From Protostelium mycophagum (taxonomy: Eukaryota > Evosea > Variosea > Protosteliida > Protosteliaceae): a stretch of 41,879 nt of DNA. The notes beneath the pieces are model-generated. The model was not told where the DNA came from, did no database searches, and worked only from the letters and a program-made list of their open reading frames with translations. Numbering within the stretch: the stretch's first letter is position 1; the number at the start of each line of letters is the position of its first letter. The DNA lies in NCBI GenBank assembly GCA_002081555.1, contig MZNV01002811.1:1-41879 (forward strand), given 5' to 3'. Position numbers and translations under genes: made by a program. Below, in pieces: positions 22,712 through 33,100 of the stretch.

Positions 22712-22871
22712 GCTGCGGCAATAAAGTTCGTAGCTTGGATCTGTCCAATCCGGATTAAAGCTCAAAATCGATTAATTTCGGGAGCAGACAAAAGCACGGT
22801 AAGGTACCGAGCCGGAGTTCGCGCAAGAACTCCAGAAGCACTGAAAAGTCCTTTAGACACAAAACAAGAGC

Positions 22872-23177
22872 TTGGAATCTGACAAGTCGTCTTCCACATT
22901 ACTTAGTACACACCACAAATATTTTGCCCGAGAGAAAAAATCTATAAAAATAGCAGGAGACACGACGATGCCGATTGAAGCTTCTTCAACAGAAGCGCCT
23001 TTGCGGTCAGCTTTGGGTGAATCAAACACAACCAAATTCTTCCACCTGGGAACAATTACTTTTGGTTCTGTTGCCCAGAGCACCTGCACGGCCCTCTCAA
23101 AAATAAGTGGTAAGGCGTTCTCAGACTTTCACATTATTACGTTGTTCTACAACGAATGCTTTCTGAATTTTTTCTGA
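22872..23177 (+). other. Orphan open frame with weak SLC44-like stretch
   Basis: Between the divergent RasGEF and DPH3 genes (475 bp) a frame of about 100 codons is open. Near its end FHLGTITFGSVAQSTCTALS loosely recalls the GSLAFGSLIIA block of choline-transporter-like (SLC44/CTL) proteins, and the preceding PLRSALGES could match the segment before it. There is no ATG at the head, no neighbouring exons with other CTL blocks, and no helix set around it. It may be a gene fragment, promoter sequence, or coincidence. Confidence 0.15.
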
Positions 23178-23186
23178 AAAAGAAGA

Positions 23187-23652
23187 ATGGCAGCAGTCGC
23201 AACACCAACCGTCGTCAAAGTCGTCGGAACAGACGAGACTGTTACGGTGAACGTTAAAGAGAACGGCTTTTATGATGAAATAGAGATAGAAGATTTGGAT
23301 TTTGACGAAGATAATGAGATTTTCTATTATCCTTGCCCTTGGTGAGAAAAATACTTAATTCATTAAATTATTATTGATAAGGGTTCAGCGGCGATCGATT
23401 CCAAGTCACACTTGCGGATTTGAAGAACGGAGAAGAGATCGCCACATGTCCGAGTTGTTCTCTAATCATTAGGATCATATACACACCGGTGAGTCTTCAA
23501 TCTATTTACAGTGCGGAAAATTACTGTATCTTCCAATTCTAATTTTTGCTTCACGAAAGGAGATCTTGATTGGATCCTTATTAATAAATTCAAAAATAGA
23601 ATTATTTCATTAAACAATTCAGGCTGATTTAGAATATGTTGATGAAGAGTAA
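23187..23652 (+). CDS. DPH3: Diphthamide biosynthesis protein 3 (CSL zinc-finger)
   Basis: Three exons give 94 residues. An N-terminal stretch is followed by [14 protein letters not shown], then [17 protein letters not shown], then [17 protein letters not shown], and an acidic end DLEYVDEE. Cys50 and Cys52 (CxC) with Cys72 and Cys75 (CxxC) form the CSL metal site; the CPSCSL motif gives the family its name. DPH3 supplies electrons to the Dph1/Dph2 enzyme that starts diphthamide on elongation factor 2 and also serves Elongator tRNA modification (family knowledge). The length is normal. The first intron must end at the second AG (after GGTTCAG) to give CPCGDRF. No AATAAA is visible right after the stop, unlike many neighbours. 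Confidence 0.95.
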
Positions 23653-23828
23653 CCATCGTCTTCCAACAAAAAATCTCATCCACAATTTTGAAGTCGTCTT
23701 GGCTCTGTCTCAACAAAAATATAAATATGGACAATTCAAACGACATCTCATGATCATTCTGGCCACATTTTGTTGAATCATGTACATCTATATTCTCATT
23801 GAAGAAAAATCAGATGCAAAGTTTACAG

Positions 23829-25209
23829 TCATTTATTTTGAAAATCTAAAAAATCGGTCAGTGCTTCGCTCGACTCTCCAGAGTGATTGATCGTCAGCGC
23901 TCCTATTGTAGATGAGCGAGTTTACGTATCAACATCTACAACTCACCAGCAGTCACATACAATACGTTGGCGAACATGTTGAAGTAATTCGCGCCGGGCA
24001 GGAAGCGCGAGAACAATGCGAGATATAGAGAATAGCCTGTGGTCAGGGCAAGGCCGATGTGTCTCTTCCAAGAACCTGTGCTGATGAGTTTACATGATGA
24101 AGCGTGACGGCAAAGGCGGTGTTTTATTGCGATTATTTTGTTCTGTTCTCTACGATTTTATGTGTTGTAGACGGATCATAATTTCACAAAAAAAGCAAGC
24201 TTTTACCAAATGCGGAATACTTGTAATAATCTGCGATATGAATAATTCGATGTATAATTTCTGCCGCATCTTTTCCAGCACAAACTCAGTATTCTTATCC
24301 AAATAAAATGATGATTGTTGGAAATTTCGATGAGATTTAAAGTTACGTACGTGATCTGGTGAGCATGAATGCACCAGCAAAGAATACCCAGCTCTTACTT
24401 ATCGCTTTTACCCAACCCTCTGTCAGTATTTTTCTGAGGGAATATTCCATGGGTTGAGAACCCAACTTGAGATGTGGCATCACAAAGCCTAACAATCTTC
24501 CCTTCTGAATTTCAAAATTTGAAATTTTCATCTGGCGGGAGTAATAACAATGTGGATTTTCTTTTAAAAAACAAACAGAAATATGAGGAAACACTCGCCT
24601 TGTGTTCTTTCTGTACAAAATTCAAAAATCTGAACCAAAAAATCCAAGAGCCCAGTAATAAGTTGGATAATATGGCCATGTTACGGCTGTATCTTATATT
24701 CCATCTGTTTCTGTTCGTCTCTTCCTCGAACAAGAACACTTTTCTCTTCATGCTGGCGACCTTTACACCAGTCAATATTCTTAGAAGTACATGGACGTGA
24801 TGCGTGAAAGGATATTCGAAGTCGTGAAAGAGAATATGTAATGATGTAAAATGTGTGATTGAACCTCTTCTTGGAGTATCCTGACTTGTGCTTCCAAATT
24901 CTTGAATTGTATGAAGAACGTTTCTGCAGTGAAATCAGGCCAGTCGATGTTTTTCATGATGGGCAGCGTGGTGTAGTCGTATGTAACAAAAATAATCATA
25001 TCACTTCGCATCCCTTCGACAGAACACAACTGCCCATTCATACCGAATAATACATTCAAAGTACAGTGACCAAGAACAAATGAACGAGTCCACTCACCTA
25101 AACTGTCCGTACTACGATTCAATTCTGATCGGGATCCTCGAGATCTTGTAAGTTCATGACGGCCATTATGTACCAATTCAGATTCAAATGGCTTCAGTAA
25201 AGGTTCCAT
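23829..25209 (-). CDS. Unknown protein with C-terminal membrane segments
   Basis: Best exon chain from ATG (25209) to TGA (23829). The N-terminus is polar (MEPLLKPFESELVHNGRHEL, then RSRGSRSELNRSTDSLG). A globular stretch follows with IIFVTYDYTTLPIMKNIDWP and FIQFKNLEAQVRILQEE, probably continuing NIDWCKGRQHEEKS and QPFLNFVQKEHK. The middle (about 24300-24450) is hard to splice. The last exons read WKRHIGLALTTGYSLYLALF, a likely membrane helix, then NYFNMFANVLYVTAGALTI, a second hydrophobic helix, and a polar end DFLDFQNK. I do not recognise the family. The coding AATAAA (minus strand of 23832-23837) directly abuts the stop. The penultimate intron contains the GTTGTAGAT word in both orientations. 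It is divergent from the ZIP4-like gene, 237 bp apart. The exon model is tentative in the centre. Confidence 0.5.
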
Positions 25210-25446
25210 TTTCCTTGAATTGTGATGTGCCGATTGTATGAGGTAGATTTCTCGTTGTAGATTATGAAATTGAATTTCCCAGATTTCCTCACTTTTAGAA
25301 CACAAACAAAACACGAAGCAACAACAAGCACTCCACTAATCAGAACCAACCACTAGTAGGTTTTTGAACCATGATTTGATAAAATCTCCACGGATGGCCA
25401 ATGTCTAACGTGTCAATAACTGATCCTTGTCATTTAGGATCCATTC

Positions 25447-28400
25447 ATGACGACAAGGAATAACCCAAGCCTCTCAGACCTCCAAGGTTAGTACAACCTC
25501 TCTAACCTCATCGTCTTGTTTTCAAGTCTGATCATCGACAGCTGCGGTCCAAGCCGTCCAAATGAAGCTCGAACAAGAGCAGACTATTGTCTCTGAGGAC
25601 ATACAAGGCCTCAGAAGGCGTCTAACAGACCTCAATCTTGGTACAGACCGCGGCGACATGGCTGAGCTCAAGAAGTCTGGGCTGCAGCTGTGGAATTGTG
25701 GTGTACAAATAACCAACAGGAACTTAGCCTCCCTGGAAATCAATGTACAGAGTGAGCTTCGTTTTTATATCATTTTTACCTTGAGAATTTAATATTATAA
25801 TAGTTAGACACTTGGCCTGCGACTGTATTTCTCTTGCCACCGCTAATGGTGGAGATAAGGATGAAGACACTCTGTACACGCTCATGAACTTTTTTGCCCG
25901 TACAGGAAAGCTTTGGTCGGGTATAAATTCTTTCTTTTGTAATGATTTAAAATGAATTGAGATTTTTCAGACCTCAAGAATGCCGCTATGGCCGAGACTT
26001 GTTATAACACCGCCATGAACGTGAGTTTTTGGAAAAGATATTCATCAAAACTCTTTGAACTCGCCACGATTTTTGACTCGTTGTAGTTGGAGACCAAACT
26101 TCAAATTAATTGCCCCCACCCCTCAGAATCTCAATCGCTCAGACGTAAACGCACACTTTTTTGCCTATACTGTTGGAGGGCCGAGACGGTAAGAAACCTC
26201 CGATCAAATTCATTCTGTTTAATAAATCCAAATAACAATTACACAGGGATGGGAGTGCGACCAAGTTGAAGTTTCTTATTCTCTTGTCGCAAGGGCCAGA
26301 GAATTATTGACTGATCTTCCAGAGGAGGTTTCTATACAAGAATGACCGAAGAAAATAAAGTTGATTCTTTACAGGCTGGACGTCTGGCAGAGATGTGCTA
26401 CAGACTCGCTCAGGATTCTAGCCGAAAGAAAAATTCTGGTGAAATGATCAAATGGTTAGAACAGTCGTACGAGGTACGAAGAAATAATAACTCAATTAAT
26501 CTAAAACATTTAGATGATGAGCAAAGACCCCCACAAGGATCCCGCTTTCCAGTCACGAACTCTCAGATGGCTAGCTAAAGAGCAGATAGACCGCGGTAAT
26601 ACCGAAAAAGCCATGCAGCTGGTCACTATGTCCATCGAAGTAATAGAATTACGTTTTTAAAGATTAAATTGCCCAGGAACAACCCCATATCGCCGGATAT
26701 TATTTGATAGCTAAAATACACATGAAAAACAAAGATTACCAAGCTGCGGAGGAATGGGTGTTCAAGACTTTAGAAGGTAGAGGATCACGAGTATTTATCT
26801 GATACATGATAGATGTATCGTCTGTGGATATGAGCCTCGCTGTGTGTCGTTCTGCATTCGAGAGCGGGTGGTGCGTATGAGGTTTCATCGAAATTTCGCA
26901 GACATTTTACAGTCAGCAACTCGCCTTCTTGGCGCTGGACCACTTATCCTCAAAATTAAGCAAGAGACCAGAACTGGGTCGCGTCAGGCTGCTTCAGTTT
27001 GAATTATTAATTCACCCGGAATCAGAGGATATGGCCAGAGCAGTCGGAATTGTGCAAGACACCATCGCAGGTGGTCTCTTATTCATCTGGAGTATTCGTT
27101 GACGCTTCAACAGATCATAACGACGGAACGAACAAGTTACCATCAGACGTGGCAAAACAATTCTGCCACAAAATGTGGGATATCGCCACTGCCGTGCTTG
27201 GGGTAATTTTATAATTGTAGCGGAGATTTGACCCCTTGTAGAAAGGTGATAAAGCTGGATGCATCACCTGGATGCATAGAATATGCCAATTAATTAGTCC
27301 CGAAGAGTACAAAATCCGTGCACGCGCACTGAGGTCCAGCCATACATTGCATAAATGAGCTTAACTTCCTGGCAGATTGATCGCCTCGTGTCATTTGGAC
27401 ATAGGCCAATTAGATTTAGCTATGAATATTGTTCATAACGTACAACAAATGGACCCAGAATCTTCTCGTGAGTATTTCTTTCACACAAGATTATCACTAA
27501 TTTTTTGCAGATACTCAATACGTAAGACCATCATTCGTACAAATATCTCTTAACGAAACACAGATATTATTCAGAATAGCAATGTCAAATGCAGATGCTA
27601 TTGCTGGTGCGATCTCTATCATATATAATTTGGCCAATGTAACTGAATAATTATAGCAAAATCTGCCCTCAAAAAAATCTGCGAGTGCGAAGATTACACG
27701 CCCGGATTCTTAGAAAGATGCTGCGAGGATGCACAAAAGGGAGAACATCGCTTGATCGCCAGAGAAGGATTAGAATTATTGCTGTACAAATCTCAGAATG
27801 AAAGTCCTGGGCAGACCGGTGTTGTACTGCGGAACCTCATCAAGAACATCACCTGCGACAAGACGTTTGTAAATTCATCAGGAATACCATTTAATTGCAT
27901 AGGCCAGAAGCTCTCACCATCGAAGAGATATGTCAGATATCCAAAAACATTCAGCAAGGAGCTCTCTTACTAAAAACCCACGGACTGCACACCTTCTGTC
28001 GAGGAAACCTGGACGAAATAAGATGGATCGGATCAACCGTCTGGAATATCATGATGTAAATTATATTTTCGTCATATGAAATCTACCAACACATCCCAGA
28101 CAAAATTTCGAGCGAAAAGAACTCAAAGAAGCCATGCAAATCTCCTTTGACTCTCTATATGAGGTGAACTCTCCAAATGTTGTCGTTGTGATTAAATGAT
28201 CCTTTCAGATCTTGTTAAATCTTCCGGACACGCCTGAAATTGTACAAAGAAGGGGCGATTGTTTGTACTGCTCTGCGGCACTTAATGCACCCGCCTTTGG
28301 ACAGGTGAAGAATTTACACCGGCCGAAAAACGAAACTCTCCTGACTCAATGTAGATTGGCGAAGCGAAAGAATGCATGACATGTCTTGAAGCTTGTAAAA

Positions 28401-29266
28401 GAGCGGGGAATTTTGATGTCAAGAGGATAGCTTTATTGGAACTCAGATGTTTTGCCGTTGTAGATGAGCCTCGCCTGATCCAATATATCCAAGTATAATA
28501 TACGAACAATATCAAAAATAACACATTTCAGAGATTGTCAGAGATAGAGGGTGTCACCGCAGAAGATCTTGAGTCTATCGCCACGCACATGTCACAACTC
28601 TCTAGATCAAAAGGCACTGAAGGTATGTCATCAAAGCTATTTTTCCTAAGTTTTTAACAGCCTGTCAAGAATGTTTGAGGATCGCTTTACGTATGCGCAC
28701 CAGCTGTACACCTGTTGACTGGAACAAATGCTGTAATTTTTCTGTTCTTTTTGGTCCTTTTCTTACGTGTACAGTCCAGATCAGACGCAGGCTCATTTCT
28801 TTGTGTCCCCAAGACAAGGAGGCTTCTTTCCCTTTATATGAGGAAGTACGTCAATTCACGCAAGAGTTTGCGTTAATTACCGCAGGCACACAAGATCATT
28901 CAGAGCATGGACAGAAATTTCGTGCCAATTCCCGAATTACAGTGGCTTTACAGCACCAGCTGGAACAATGGCGTTCATTATTATAGGGTATCTCTCTTCT
29001 TTGAAATCCAATTTACCCCAGGATCTCCTGGACAATTTGTGTTTTTCGCGTTGTAGATCGACTTATTGCCGTTGTAGATCGCCAACTATGTGGCGGCAGA
29101 GAGGTGGGCGGCGCTCTCGATCAATATGTCCACGTACCACCCGAAACCCGAGCGCACTCTAGTGGATAATATGATGAGGGGATATGAACTGATAAAAGAG
29201 GGAGGAAATATCAAATCTACAGCCGTATCCGAGGACAGAATGGCGGAAGATCTGCAGAGACAATAA
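25447..29266 (+). CDS. ZIP4/SPO22-like meiotic TPR protein
   Basis: About 17 exons encode a long all-helical protein of TPR-like repeats. It starts MTTRNNPSLSDLQ. Successive blocks are LKKSGLQLWNCGVQITN, CDCISLATANGG, LYTLMNFFARTGKLWSDL, AEMCYRLAQDSSRKK, GEMIKWLEQSYE, AFQSRTLRWLAKEQIDRGN, YYLIAKIHMKNKDYQAAEEW, FYSQQLAFLALDHLSSKL, RALRLIASCHLDIGQLDLAM and YTPGFLERCCEDAQKGEH. A late exon has GDCLYCSAALNAPAFGQ. The pattern RVRLLQFELLIHP is typical of the SPO22 family, whose ZIP4/TEX11 members scaffold crossover proteins on meiotic chromosomes. Assignment rests on repeat style and order, so a general TPR protein is the alternative. One acceptor is the TTGTAG word at 29072-29077. The TAA stop lies inside AATAAA (29262-29267). 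Confidence 0.7.
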
Positions 29267-29267
29267 A
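29262..29267 (+). terminator. Poly(A) hexamer containing the ZIP4-like stop codon
   Basis: The coding end reads CAATAAATC; the stop TAA (29264-29266) lies inside AATAAA. Confidence 0.55.
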
Positions 29268-29460
29268 TCTAGATTTTTCGTGACTTTCAAAAAATCCTAG
29301 AAAAATTTTTCAAATATTAAATTTTTACTCATTCCACCTTTGGAAGGAAAGATTTTTAAAGGACCGAAAAAACCGGTTGAATTTTCACAACGGTAACAAC
29401 ATCCCAACTGCACCAACAGACTCCTCGTCCTCTTTAAGGGTTTCCCGAGATACAGACACG

Positions 29461-29825
29461 ATGGAGGGAGAGACGAGGTCTAATTTGAAGTCCATCCTGT
29501 CCAAACCTACCTCACCGAAAAAGAAGAGGTTCATTGTACGTTTCGCCAGCCAAACAGAGATCTATGAGGTAATGTGTCACCGATTAAAAATCTTCTCGTG
29601 TCGATTTTTATTTATCATAATCGGAGGACTCACATTCTATAGCCCGAGTACCTTACCGCAGAAGAGGTTTCTGATTATTACGATTCAGATGAAGATTATT
29701 ATGAAGATGATATGCCCGATGAAGATGAAGAACCACAACAGAACATTATGCAGACCTTAGAGGTTGCCAAAGAGCAATCTCCGGTACCTCAAACAACTTC
29801 ACCCGAACGACCCATACAGACGTGA
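29461..29825 (+). CDS. Small acidic protein of unknown function
   Basis: Exon 1 (29461-29568) encodes MEGETRSNLKSILSKPTSPK then KKRFIVRFASQTEIYE. Exon 2 starts at 29642 with PEYLTAEEVSDYYDSDEDYY, an Asp/Glu/Tyr-rich stretch, then EPQQNIMQTLEVAKE and PVPQTTSPERPIQT. The frame is kept across the splice. The layout (basic head, acidic middle, Ser/Thr/Pro tail) resembles a small intrinsically disordered regulator; SILSKP with KKRFIVRF recalls, loosely, phosphatase-inhibitor motifs, but no match is exact. The end is ambiguous: translation stops at 29825 unless a 30-bp GTGAGT...TTTTAAG segment is removed, which would extend it to TAG at 29894. AATAAA near 30034 may serve this transcript. Confidence 0.55.
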
Positions 29826-30164
29826 GTTGCATTTCCGATGGTGTTTTTAAGGACACCGCCGACACCGTCTAATCATCGAGGGCCTTTGTTTTAGAGCACG
29901 AATTTTTCACAACCTTCCCCGACGAACAAATGTCACATTTTCATACACCAAAAAACCTGGTGATTCTAAAACACGAATCGTGGCTTTACACTCCGAAGAT
30001 TAGATATTGAATGTGATCAGAGGTAGAAGGGCATTAATAAAACATGACACCTTAGGACGCCTGGAATCACAGAGAGAAGATGCTTCAGAAGGCAGCGAAC
30101 ATAGGTGATCAGATGGAGATGAAATATTGTATTCTGATCTCCATCCAGCTCTAAATCGAGTGAG
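29826..30164. other. Spacer before the armadillo gene
   Basis: It probably holds the 3' UTR of the small acidic gene and the promoter of the armadillo gene. No domain-bearing frame was seen. Confidence 0.3.
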
Positions 30165-33100
30165 ATGTCAGAGTCGGACACCACACCCCCACCAGAAAGT
30201 AAGTCTACAGCGTTATAGACTTGTAATCTTGTCTATGTCTAAATATCTCGCCTGTGGTGGTACCGCAGCGCAGAAGCTCTGTTCTGCAACACACGAAAAA
30301 TCAAAAACCTTACTCTTTTCGGTCTCAGAAAAAGCGCTACTGTATATTTAGTATAAAATATGTGCTGTCTTGCTGAACAAAAATTTCCCGCCATTTTCAT
30401 CTATTTAAAAATCAAACAGCCAATCCTGCTCCGAAATCCTTATCGCCACCCGCAGTCGCTGTGATGGAAAACCCCAGTAATGATAATTTTGCCGTGACTT
30501 CACCAATCCCTTTGTCGCCCATCACTTCGCCAAAACCCAGAACAAATTCAGAATTAGAGGGTAATATTCTGAATCTACAACCAACAAAATATTTTGAGAT
30601 TTGTAAAGTTGGAAATGTTCATAAACCAACTGAATAATTTTGAAATATTACAGAAAGACACAACGATTTGAGACGTGCCGTGGGAAGGCTACGAAGTGTG
30701 ACGTCATCCATCGAGGCACAAAAGATTGCGACGATGTTTGACGCAGAATCCTCTGAACCCTCCGCCAACGATGTCCGTTTTAAAATTTTAAAAAGATTGA
30801 CGAAATCAGGTTGTGCCACCTTTGATTGAATTGATCAGAAAACAAAGCTTCAACGCGGATGTTGTCCTGTCCGGATTTTCGATTATTCGACTTTTGAAAG
30901 ATTCTAACGGACTCAAACATTTGTTCCGAGACCACGAAGGTGACGTAATTGTTCATCTACAACGCAACTTTAATTTTTATCCACTTTGAAATTTTGGTGG
31001 TTAGGCATCACGGTAACTACTGTGAGCCGACTGCTACTAATGCTCCGAATGTGTCAAGCACGGTTAAAATCGCGGTTATAACCGTGCGCCGGCTGCTACT
31101 AATTGGCAAAAATCATAGTGGATGCACACGTCATCATGTTGGAAATCTTCCGATTTGTAAAATCGATTAGATTTTATTTTTTTGCATTAGAGAAATTGAA
31201 GTTTGATAGGAATGATACTTTTGTCCAACAGCATCCGCGCCAACAACGAACAGATTCGACGAATCAGTCTGCGTTTTGCCGGAGAATTATTCACCAAAAA
31301 TACCGCCATACACAACGGTGAGAGAATAATCCGACCTTCTCTACATCGTTGTAGATGCCTGATCCATTTTTAGTTCGAAACGTGGAGTCTGCAGTGAAGG
31401 GGGATGTTTTGCCCTCCATTGTCCTCTGTCTTTCTGATGAGAGCGAAGAGAATCGATCCCTGGCTGTGGGTCTTTTACGTGTCATCGCATGTGAGTGAAA
31501 TTTCGGTGAGATTTCGAGGTGTAGTGATGACGTGTCACAGCATTTGAGGGCAAATCAACTGTGGTACAATTTAAGAGGGAAATTACTAATAGCAGTGCCA
31601 TCCCCTCTCTATTGCTATTGGTAATTTGAACCATAATTTTTTTTGAATATTATATATATCATTTTAAAATTTCAAAATTCTCAAACAATTGGAAATTTCA
31701 TTGGAATTGATCCATAATTCAACCGTAAATAATCAAGATATTGACGAGTTGTAGATGAATAGCGATAAGGCTGATCTTGTGAAATCATCAGCAGGATGTT
31801 TGTACAAGCTCGGAGAGAACCTCATCAGACACGTACGAATTTTCCGCGAATCTTCCGTTCCCATTCCGTGAAATTTCCGAAATTTCGCTGAATTTTCTCA
31901 GAACAAGAACGTGACGAGGGTCGGGTCAAAAGGAGTTGTAGAGATAGATTCTGAGCCTGTCGGGGAAGGTGTAATCAGAAATATCCAAAAATGGAACGAG
32001 GATGATTCGGGTGTCGTTTTAGCGTGAGAAGATTTTGTTTTTGAAATTCTCGAGAGGACGTCCAATTTCTGAATACGAATAGTTTGGTGGAGGCTCTTCA
32101 AGTGTCCGTAGCTTGCAATGGAGCGTCGTTACAATATGTTGTGTCCCACGGCCTTCCCACATTGTTATCCGTTCTACAATCGCAACACCCCGACGAGGTT
32201 CGGAATTTTCCCTCCTATACATCGTTGTAGATGTCACAATCATTTTTCACGAATTTTCACCCATTTTTAACGTGCCAATATTTTATCAAGAATTTTCTGA
32301 GAAATTTCAGGTATATGAACCTACATATATATTACTCGCCACATGTGCCACATACGAGAAGAGTGAGTTTCCATCGAGTTTTCAACGAATTTTCCTGATA
32401 TTTTCCAGGCGCAGCGGAGACGATGTACAAGTGTGGACTATTGGACGCATTTCTCAATTGTAAATCCAATTCTGAAGACACCAAAAGAGCAAGTCTCACC
32501 GCACTGGCCGCCAACATACAAGGAAATGGTATGTCTACACCGTTGTAGTGTCCCAATCTTAATAATATTTTCGACCATTTTTCCAGTGAAATTTCAACGA
32601 AATCTAGAAATAAATTTCCCATCAAAATAACCCCTTCAGTTGCCTGTGTAGAGCACACGTTAAACAGTGGTGGTATAGACAAGATGTGTGACATTCTACA
32701 ATCGTCCAAGTCGGACATGCTCGCTGGCTCGACCCTCACTGTGATCAGAGTATGACGTCATACCCATTGTCATTATTATTTTCCTCTCCTCAGAGACATT
32801 GCCTGTTGTTTGTGCCTTCCAAAGTGAATGACATATTTGACAGGTTTTATTAGCCGAATCACTGGAGGCCCAAGGGAAGTTTTCTGCCAGACAATTCTCC
32901 GATACCACGGGATCTGTGGTACATCGTTACGTCAGCTATTTAAATAATTTACACCAAGAGGTACGAGATTCAACTTCACATCTACAACGAATATTCTGAT
33001 TATTCGCAGACTCGAGAATCTGCGCTCGACATTCTGCGAATTTTGCGCGGGAATCCCGCCGTGATTGGGATCTTGTGTAACGGCTTCTCTGCCATAGTTC

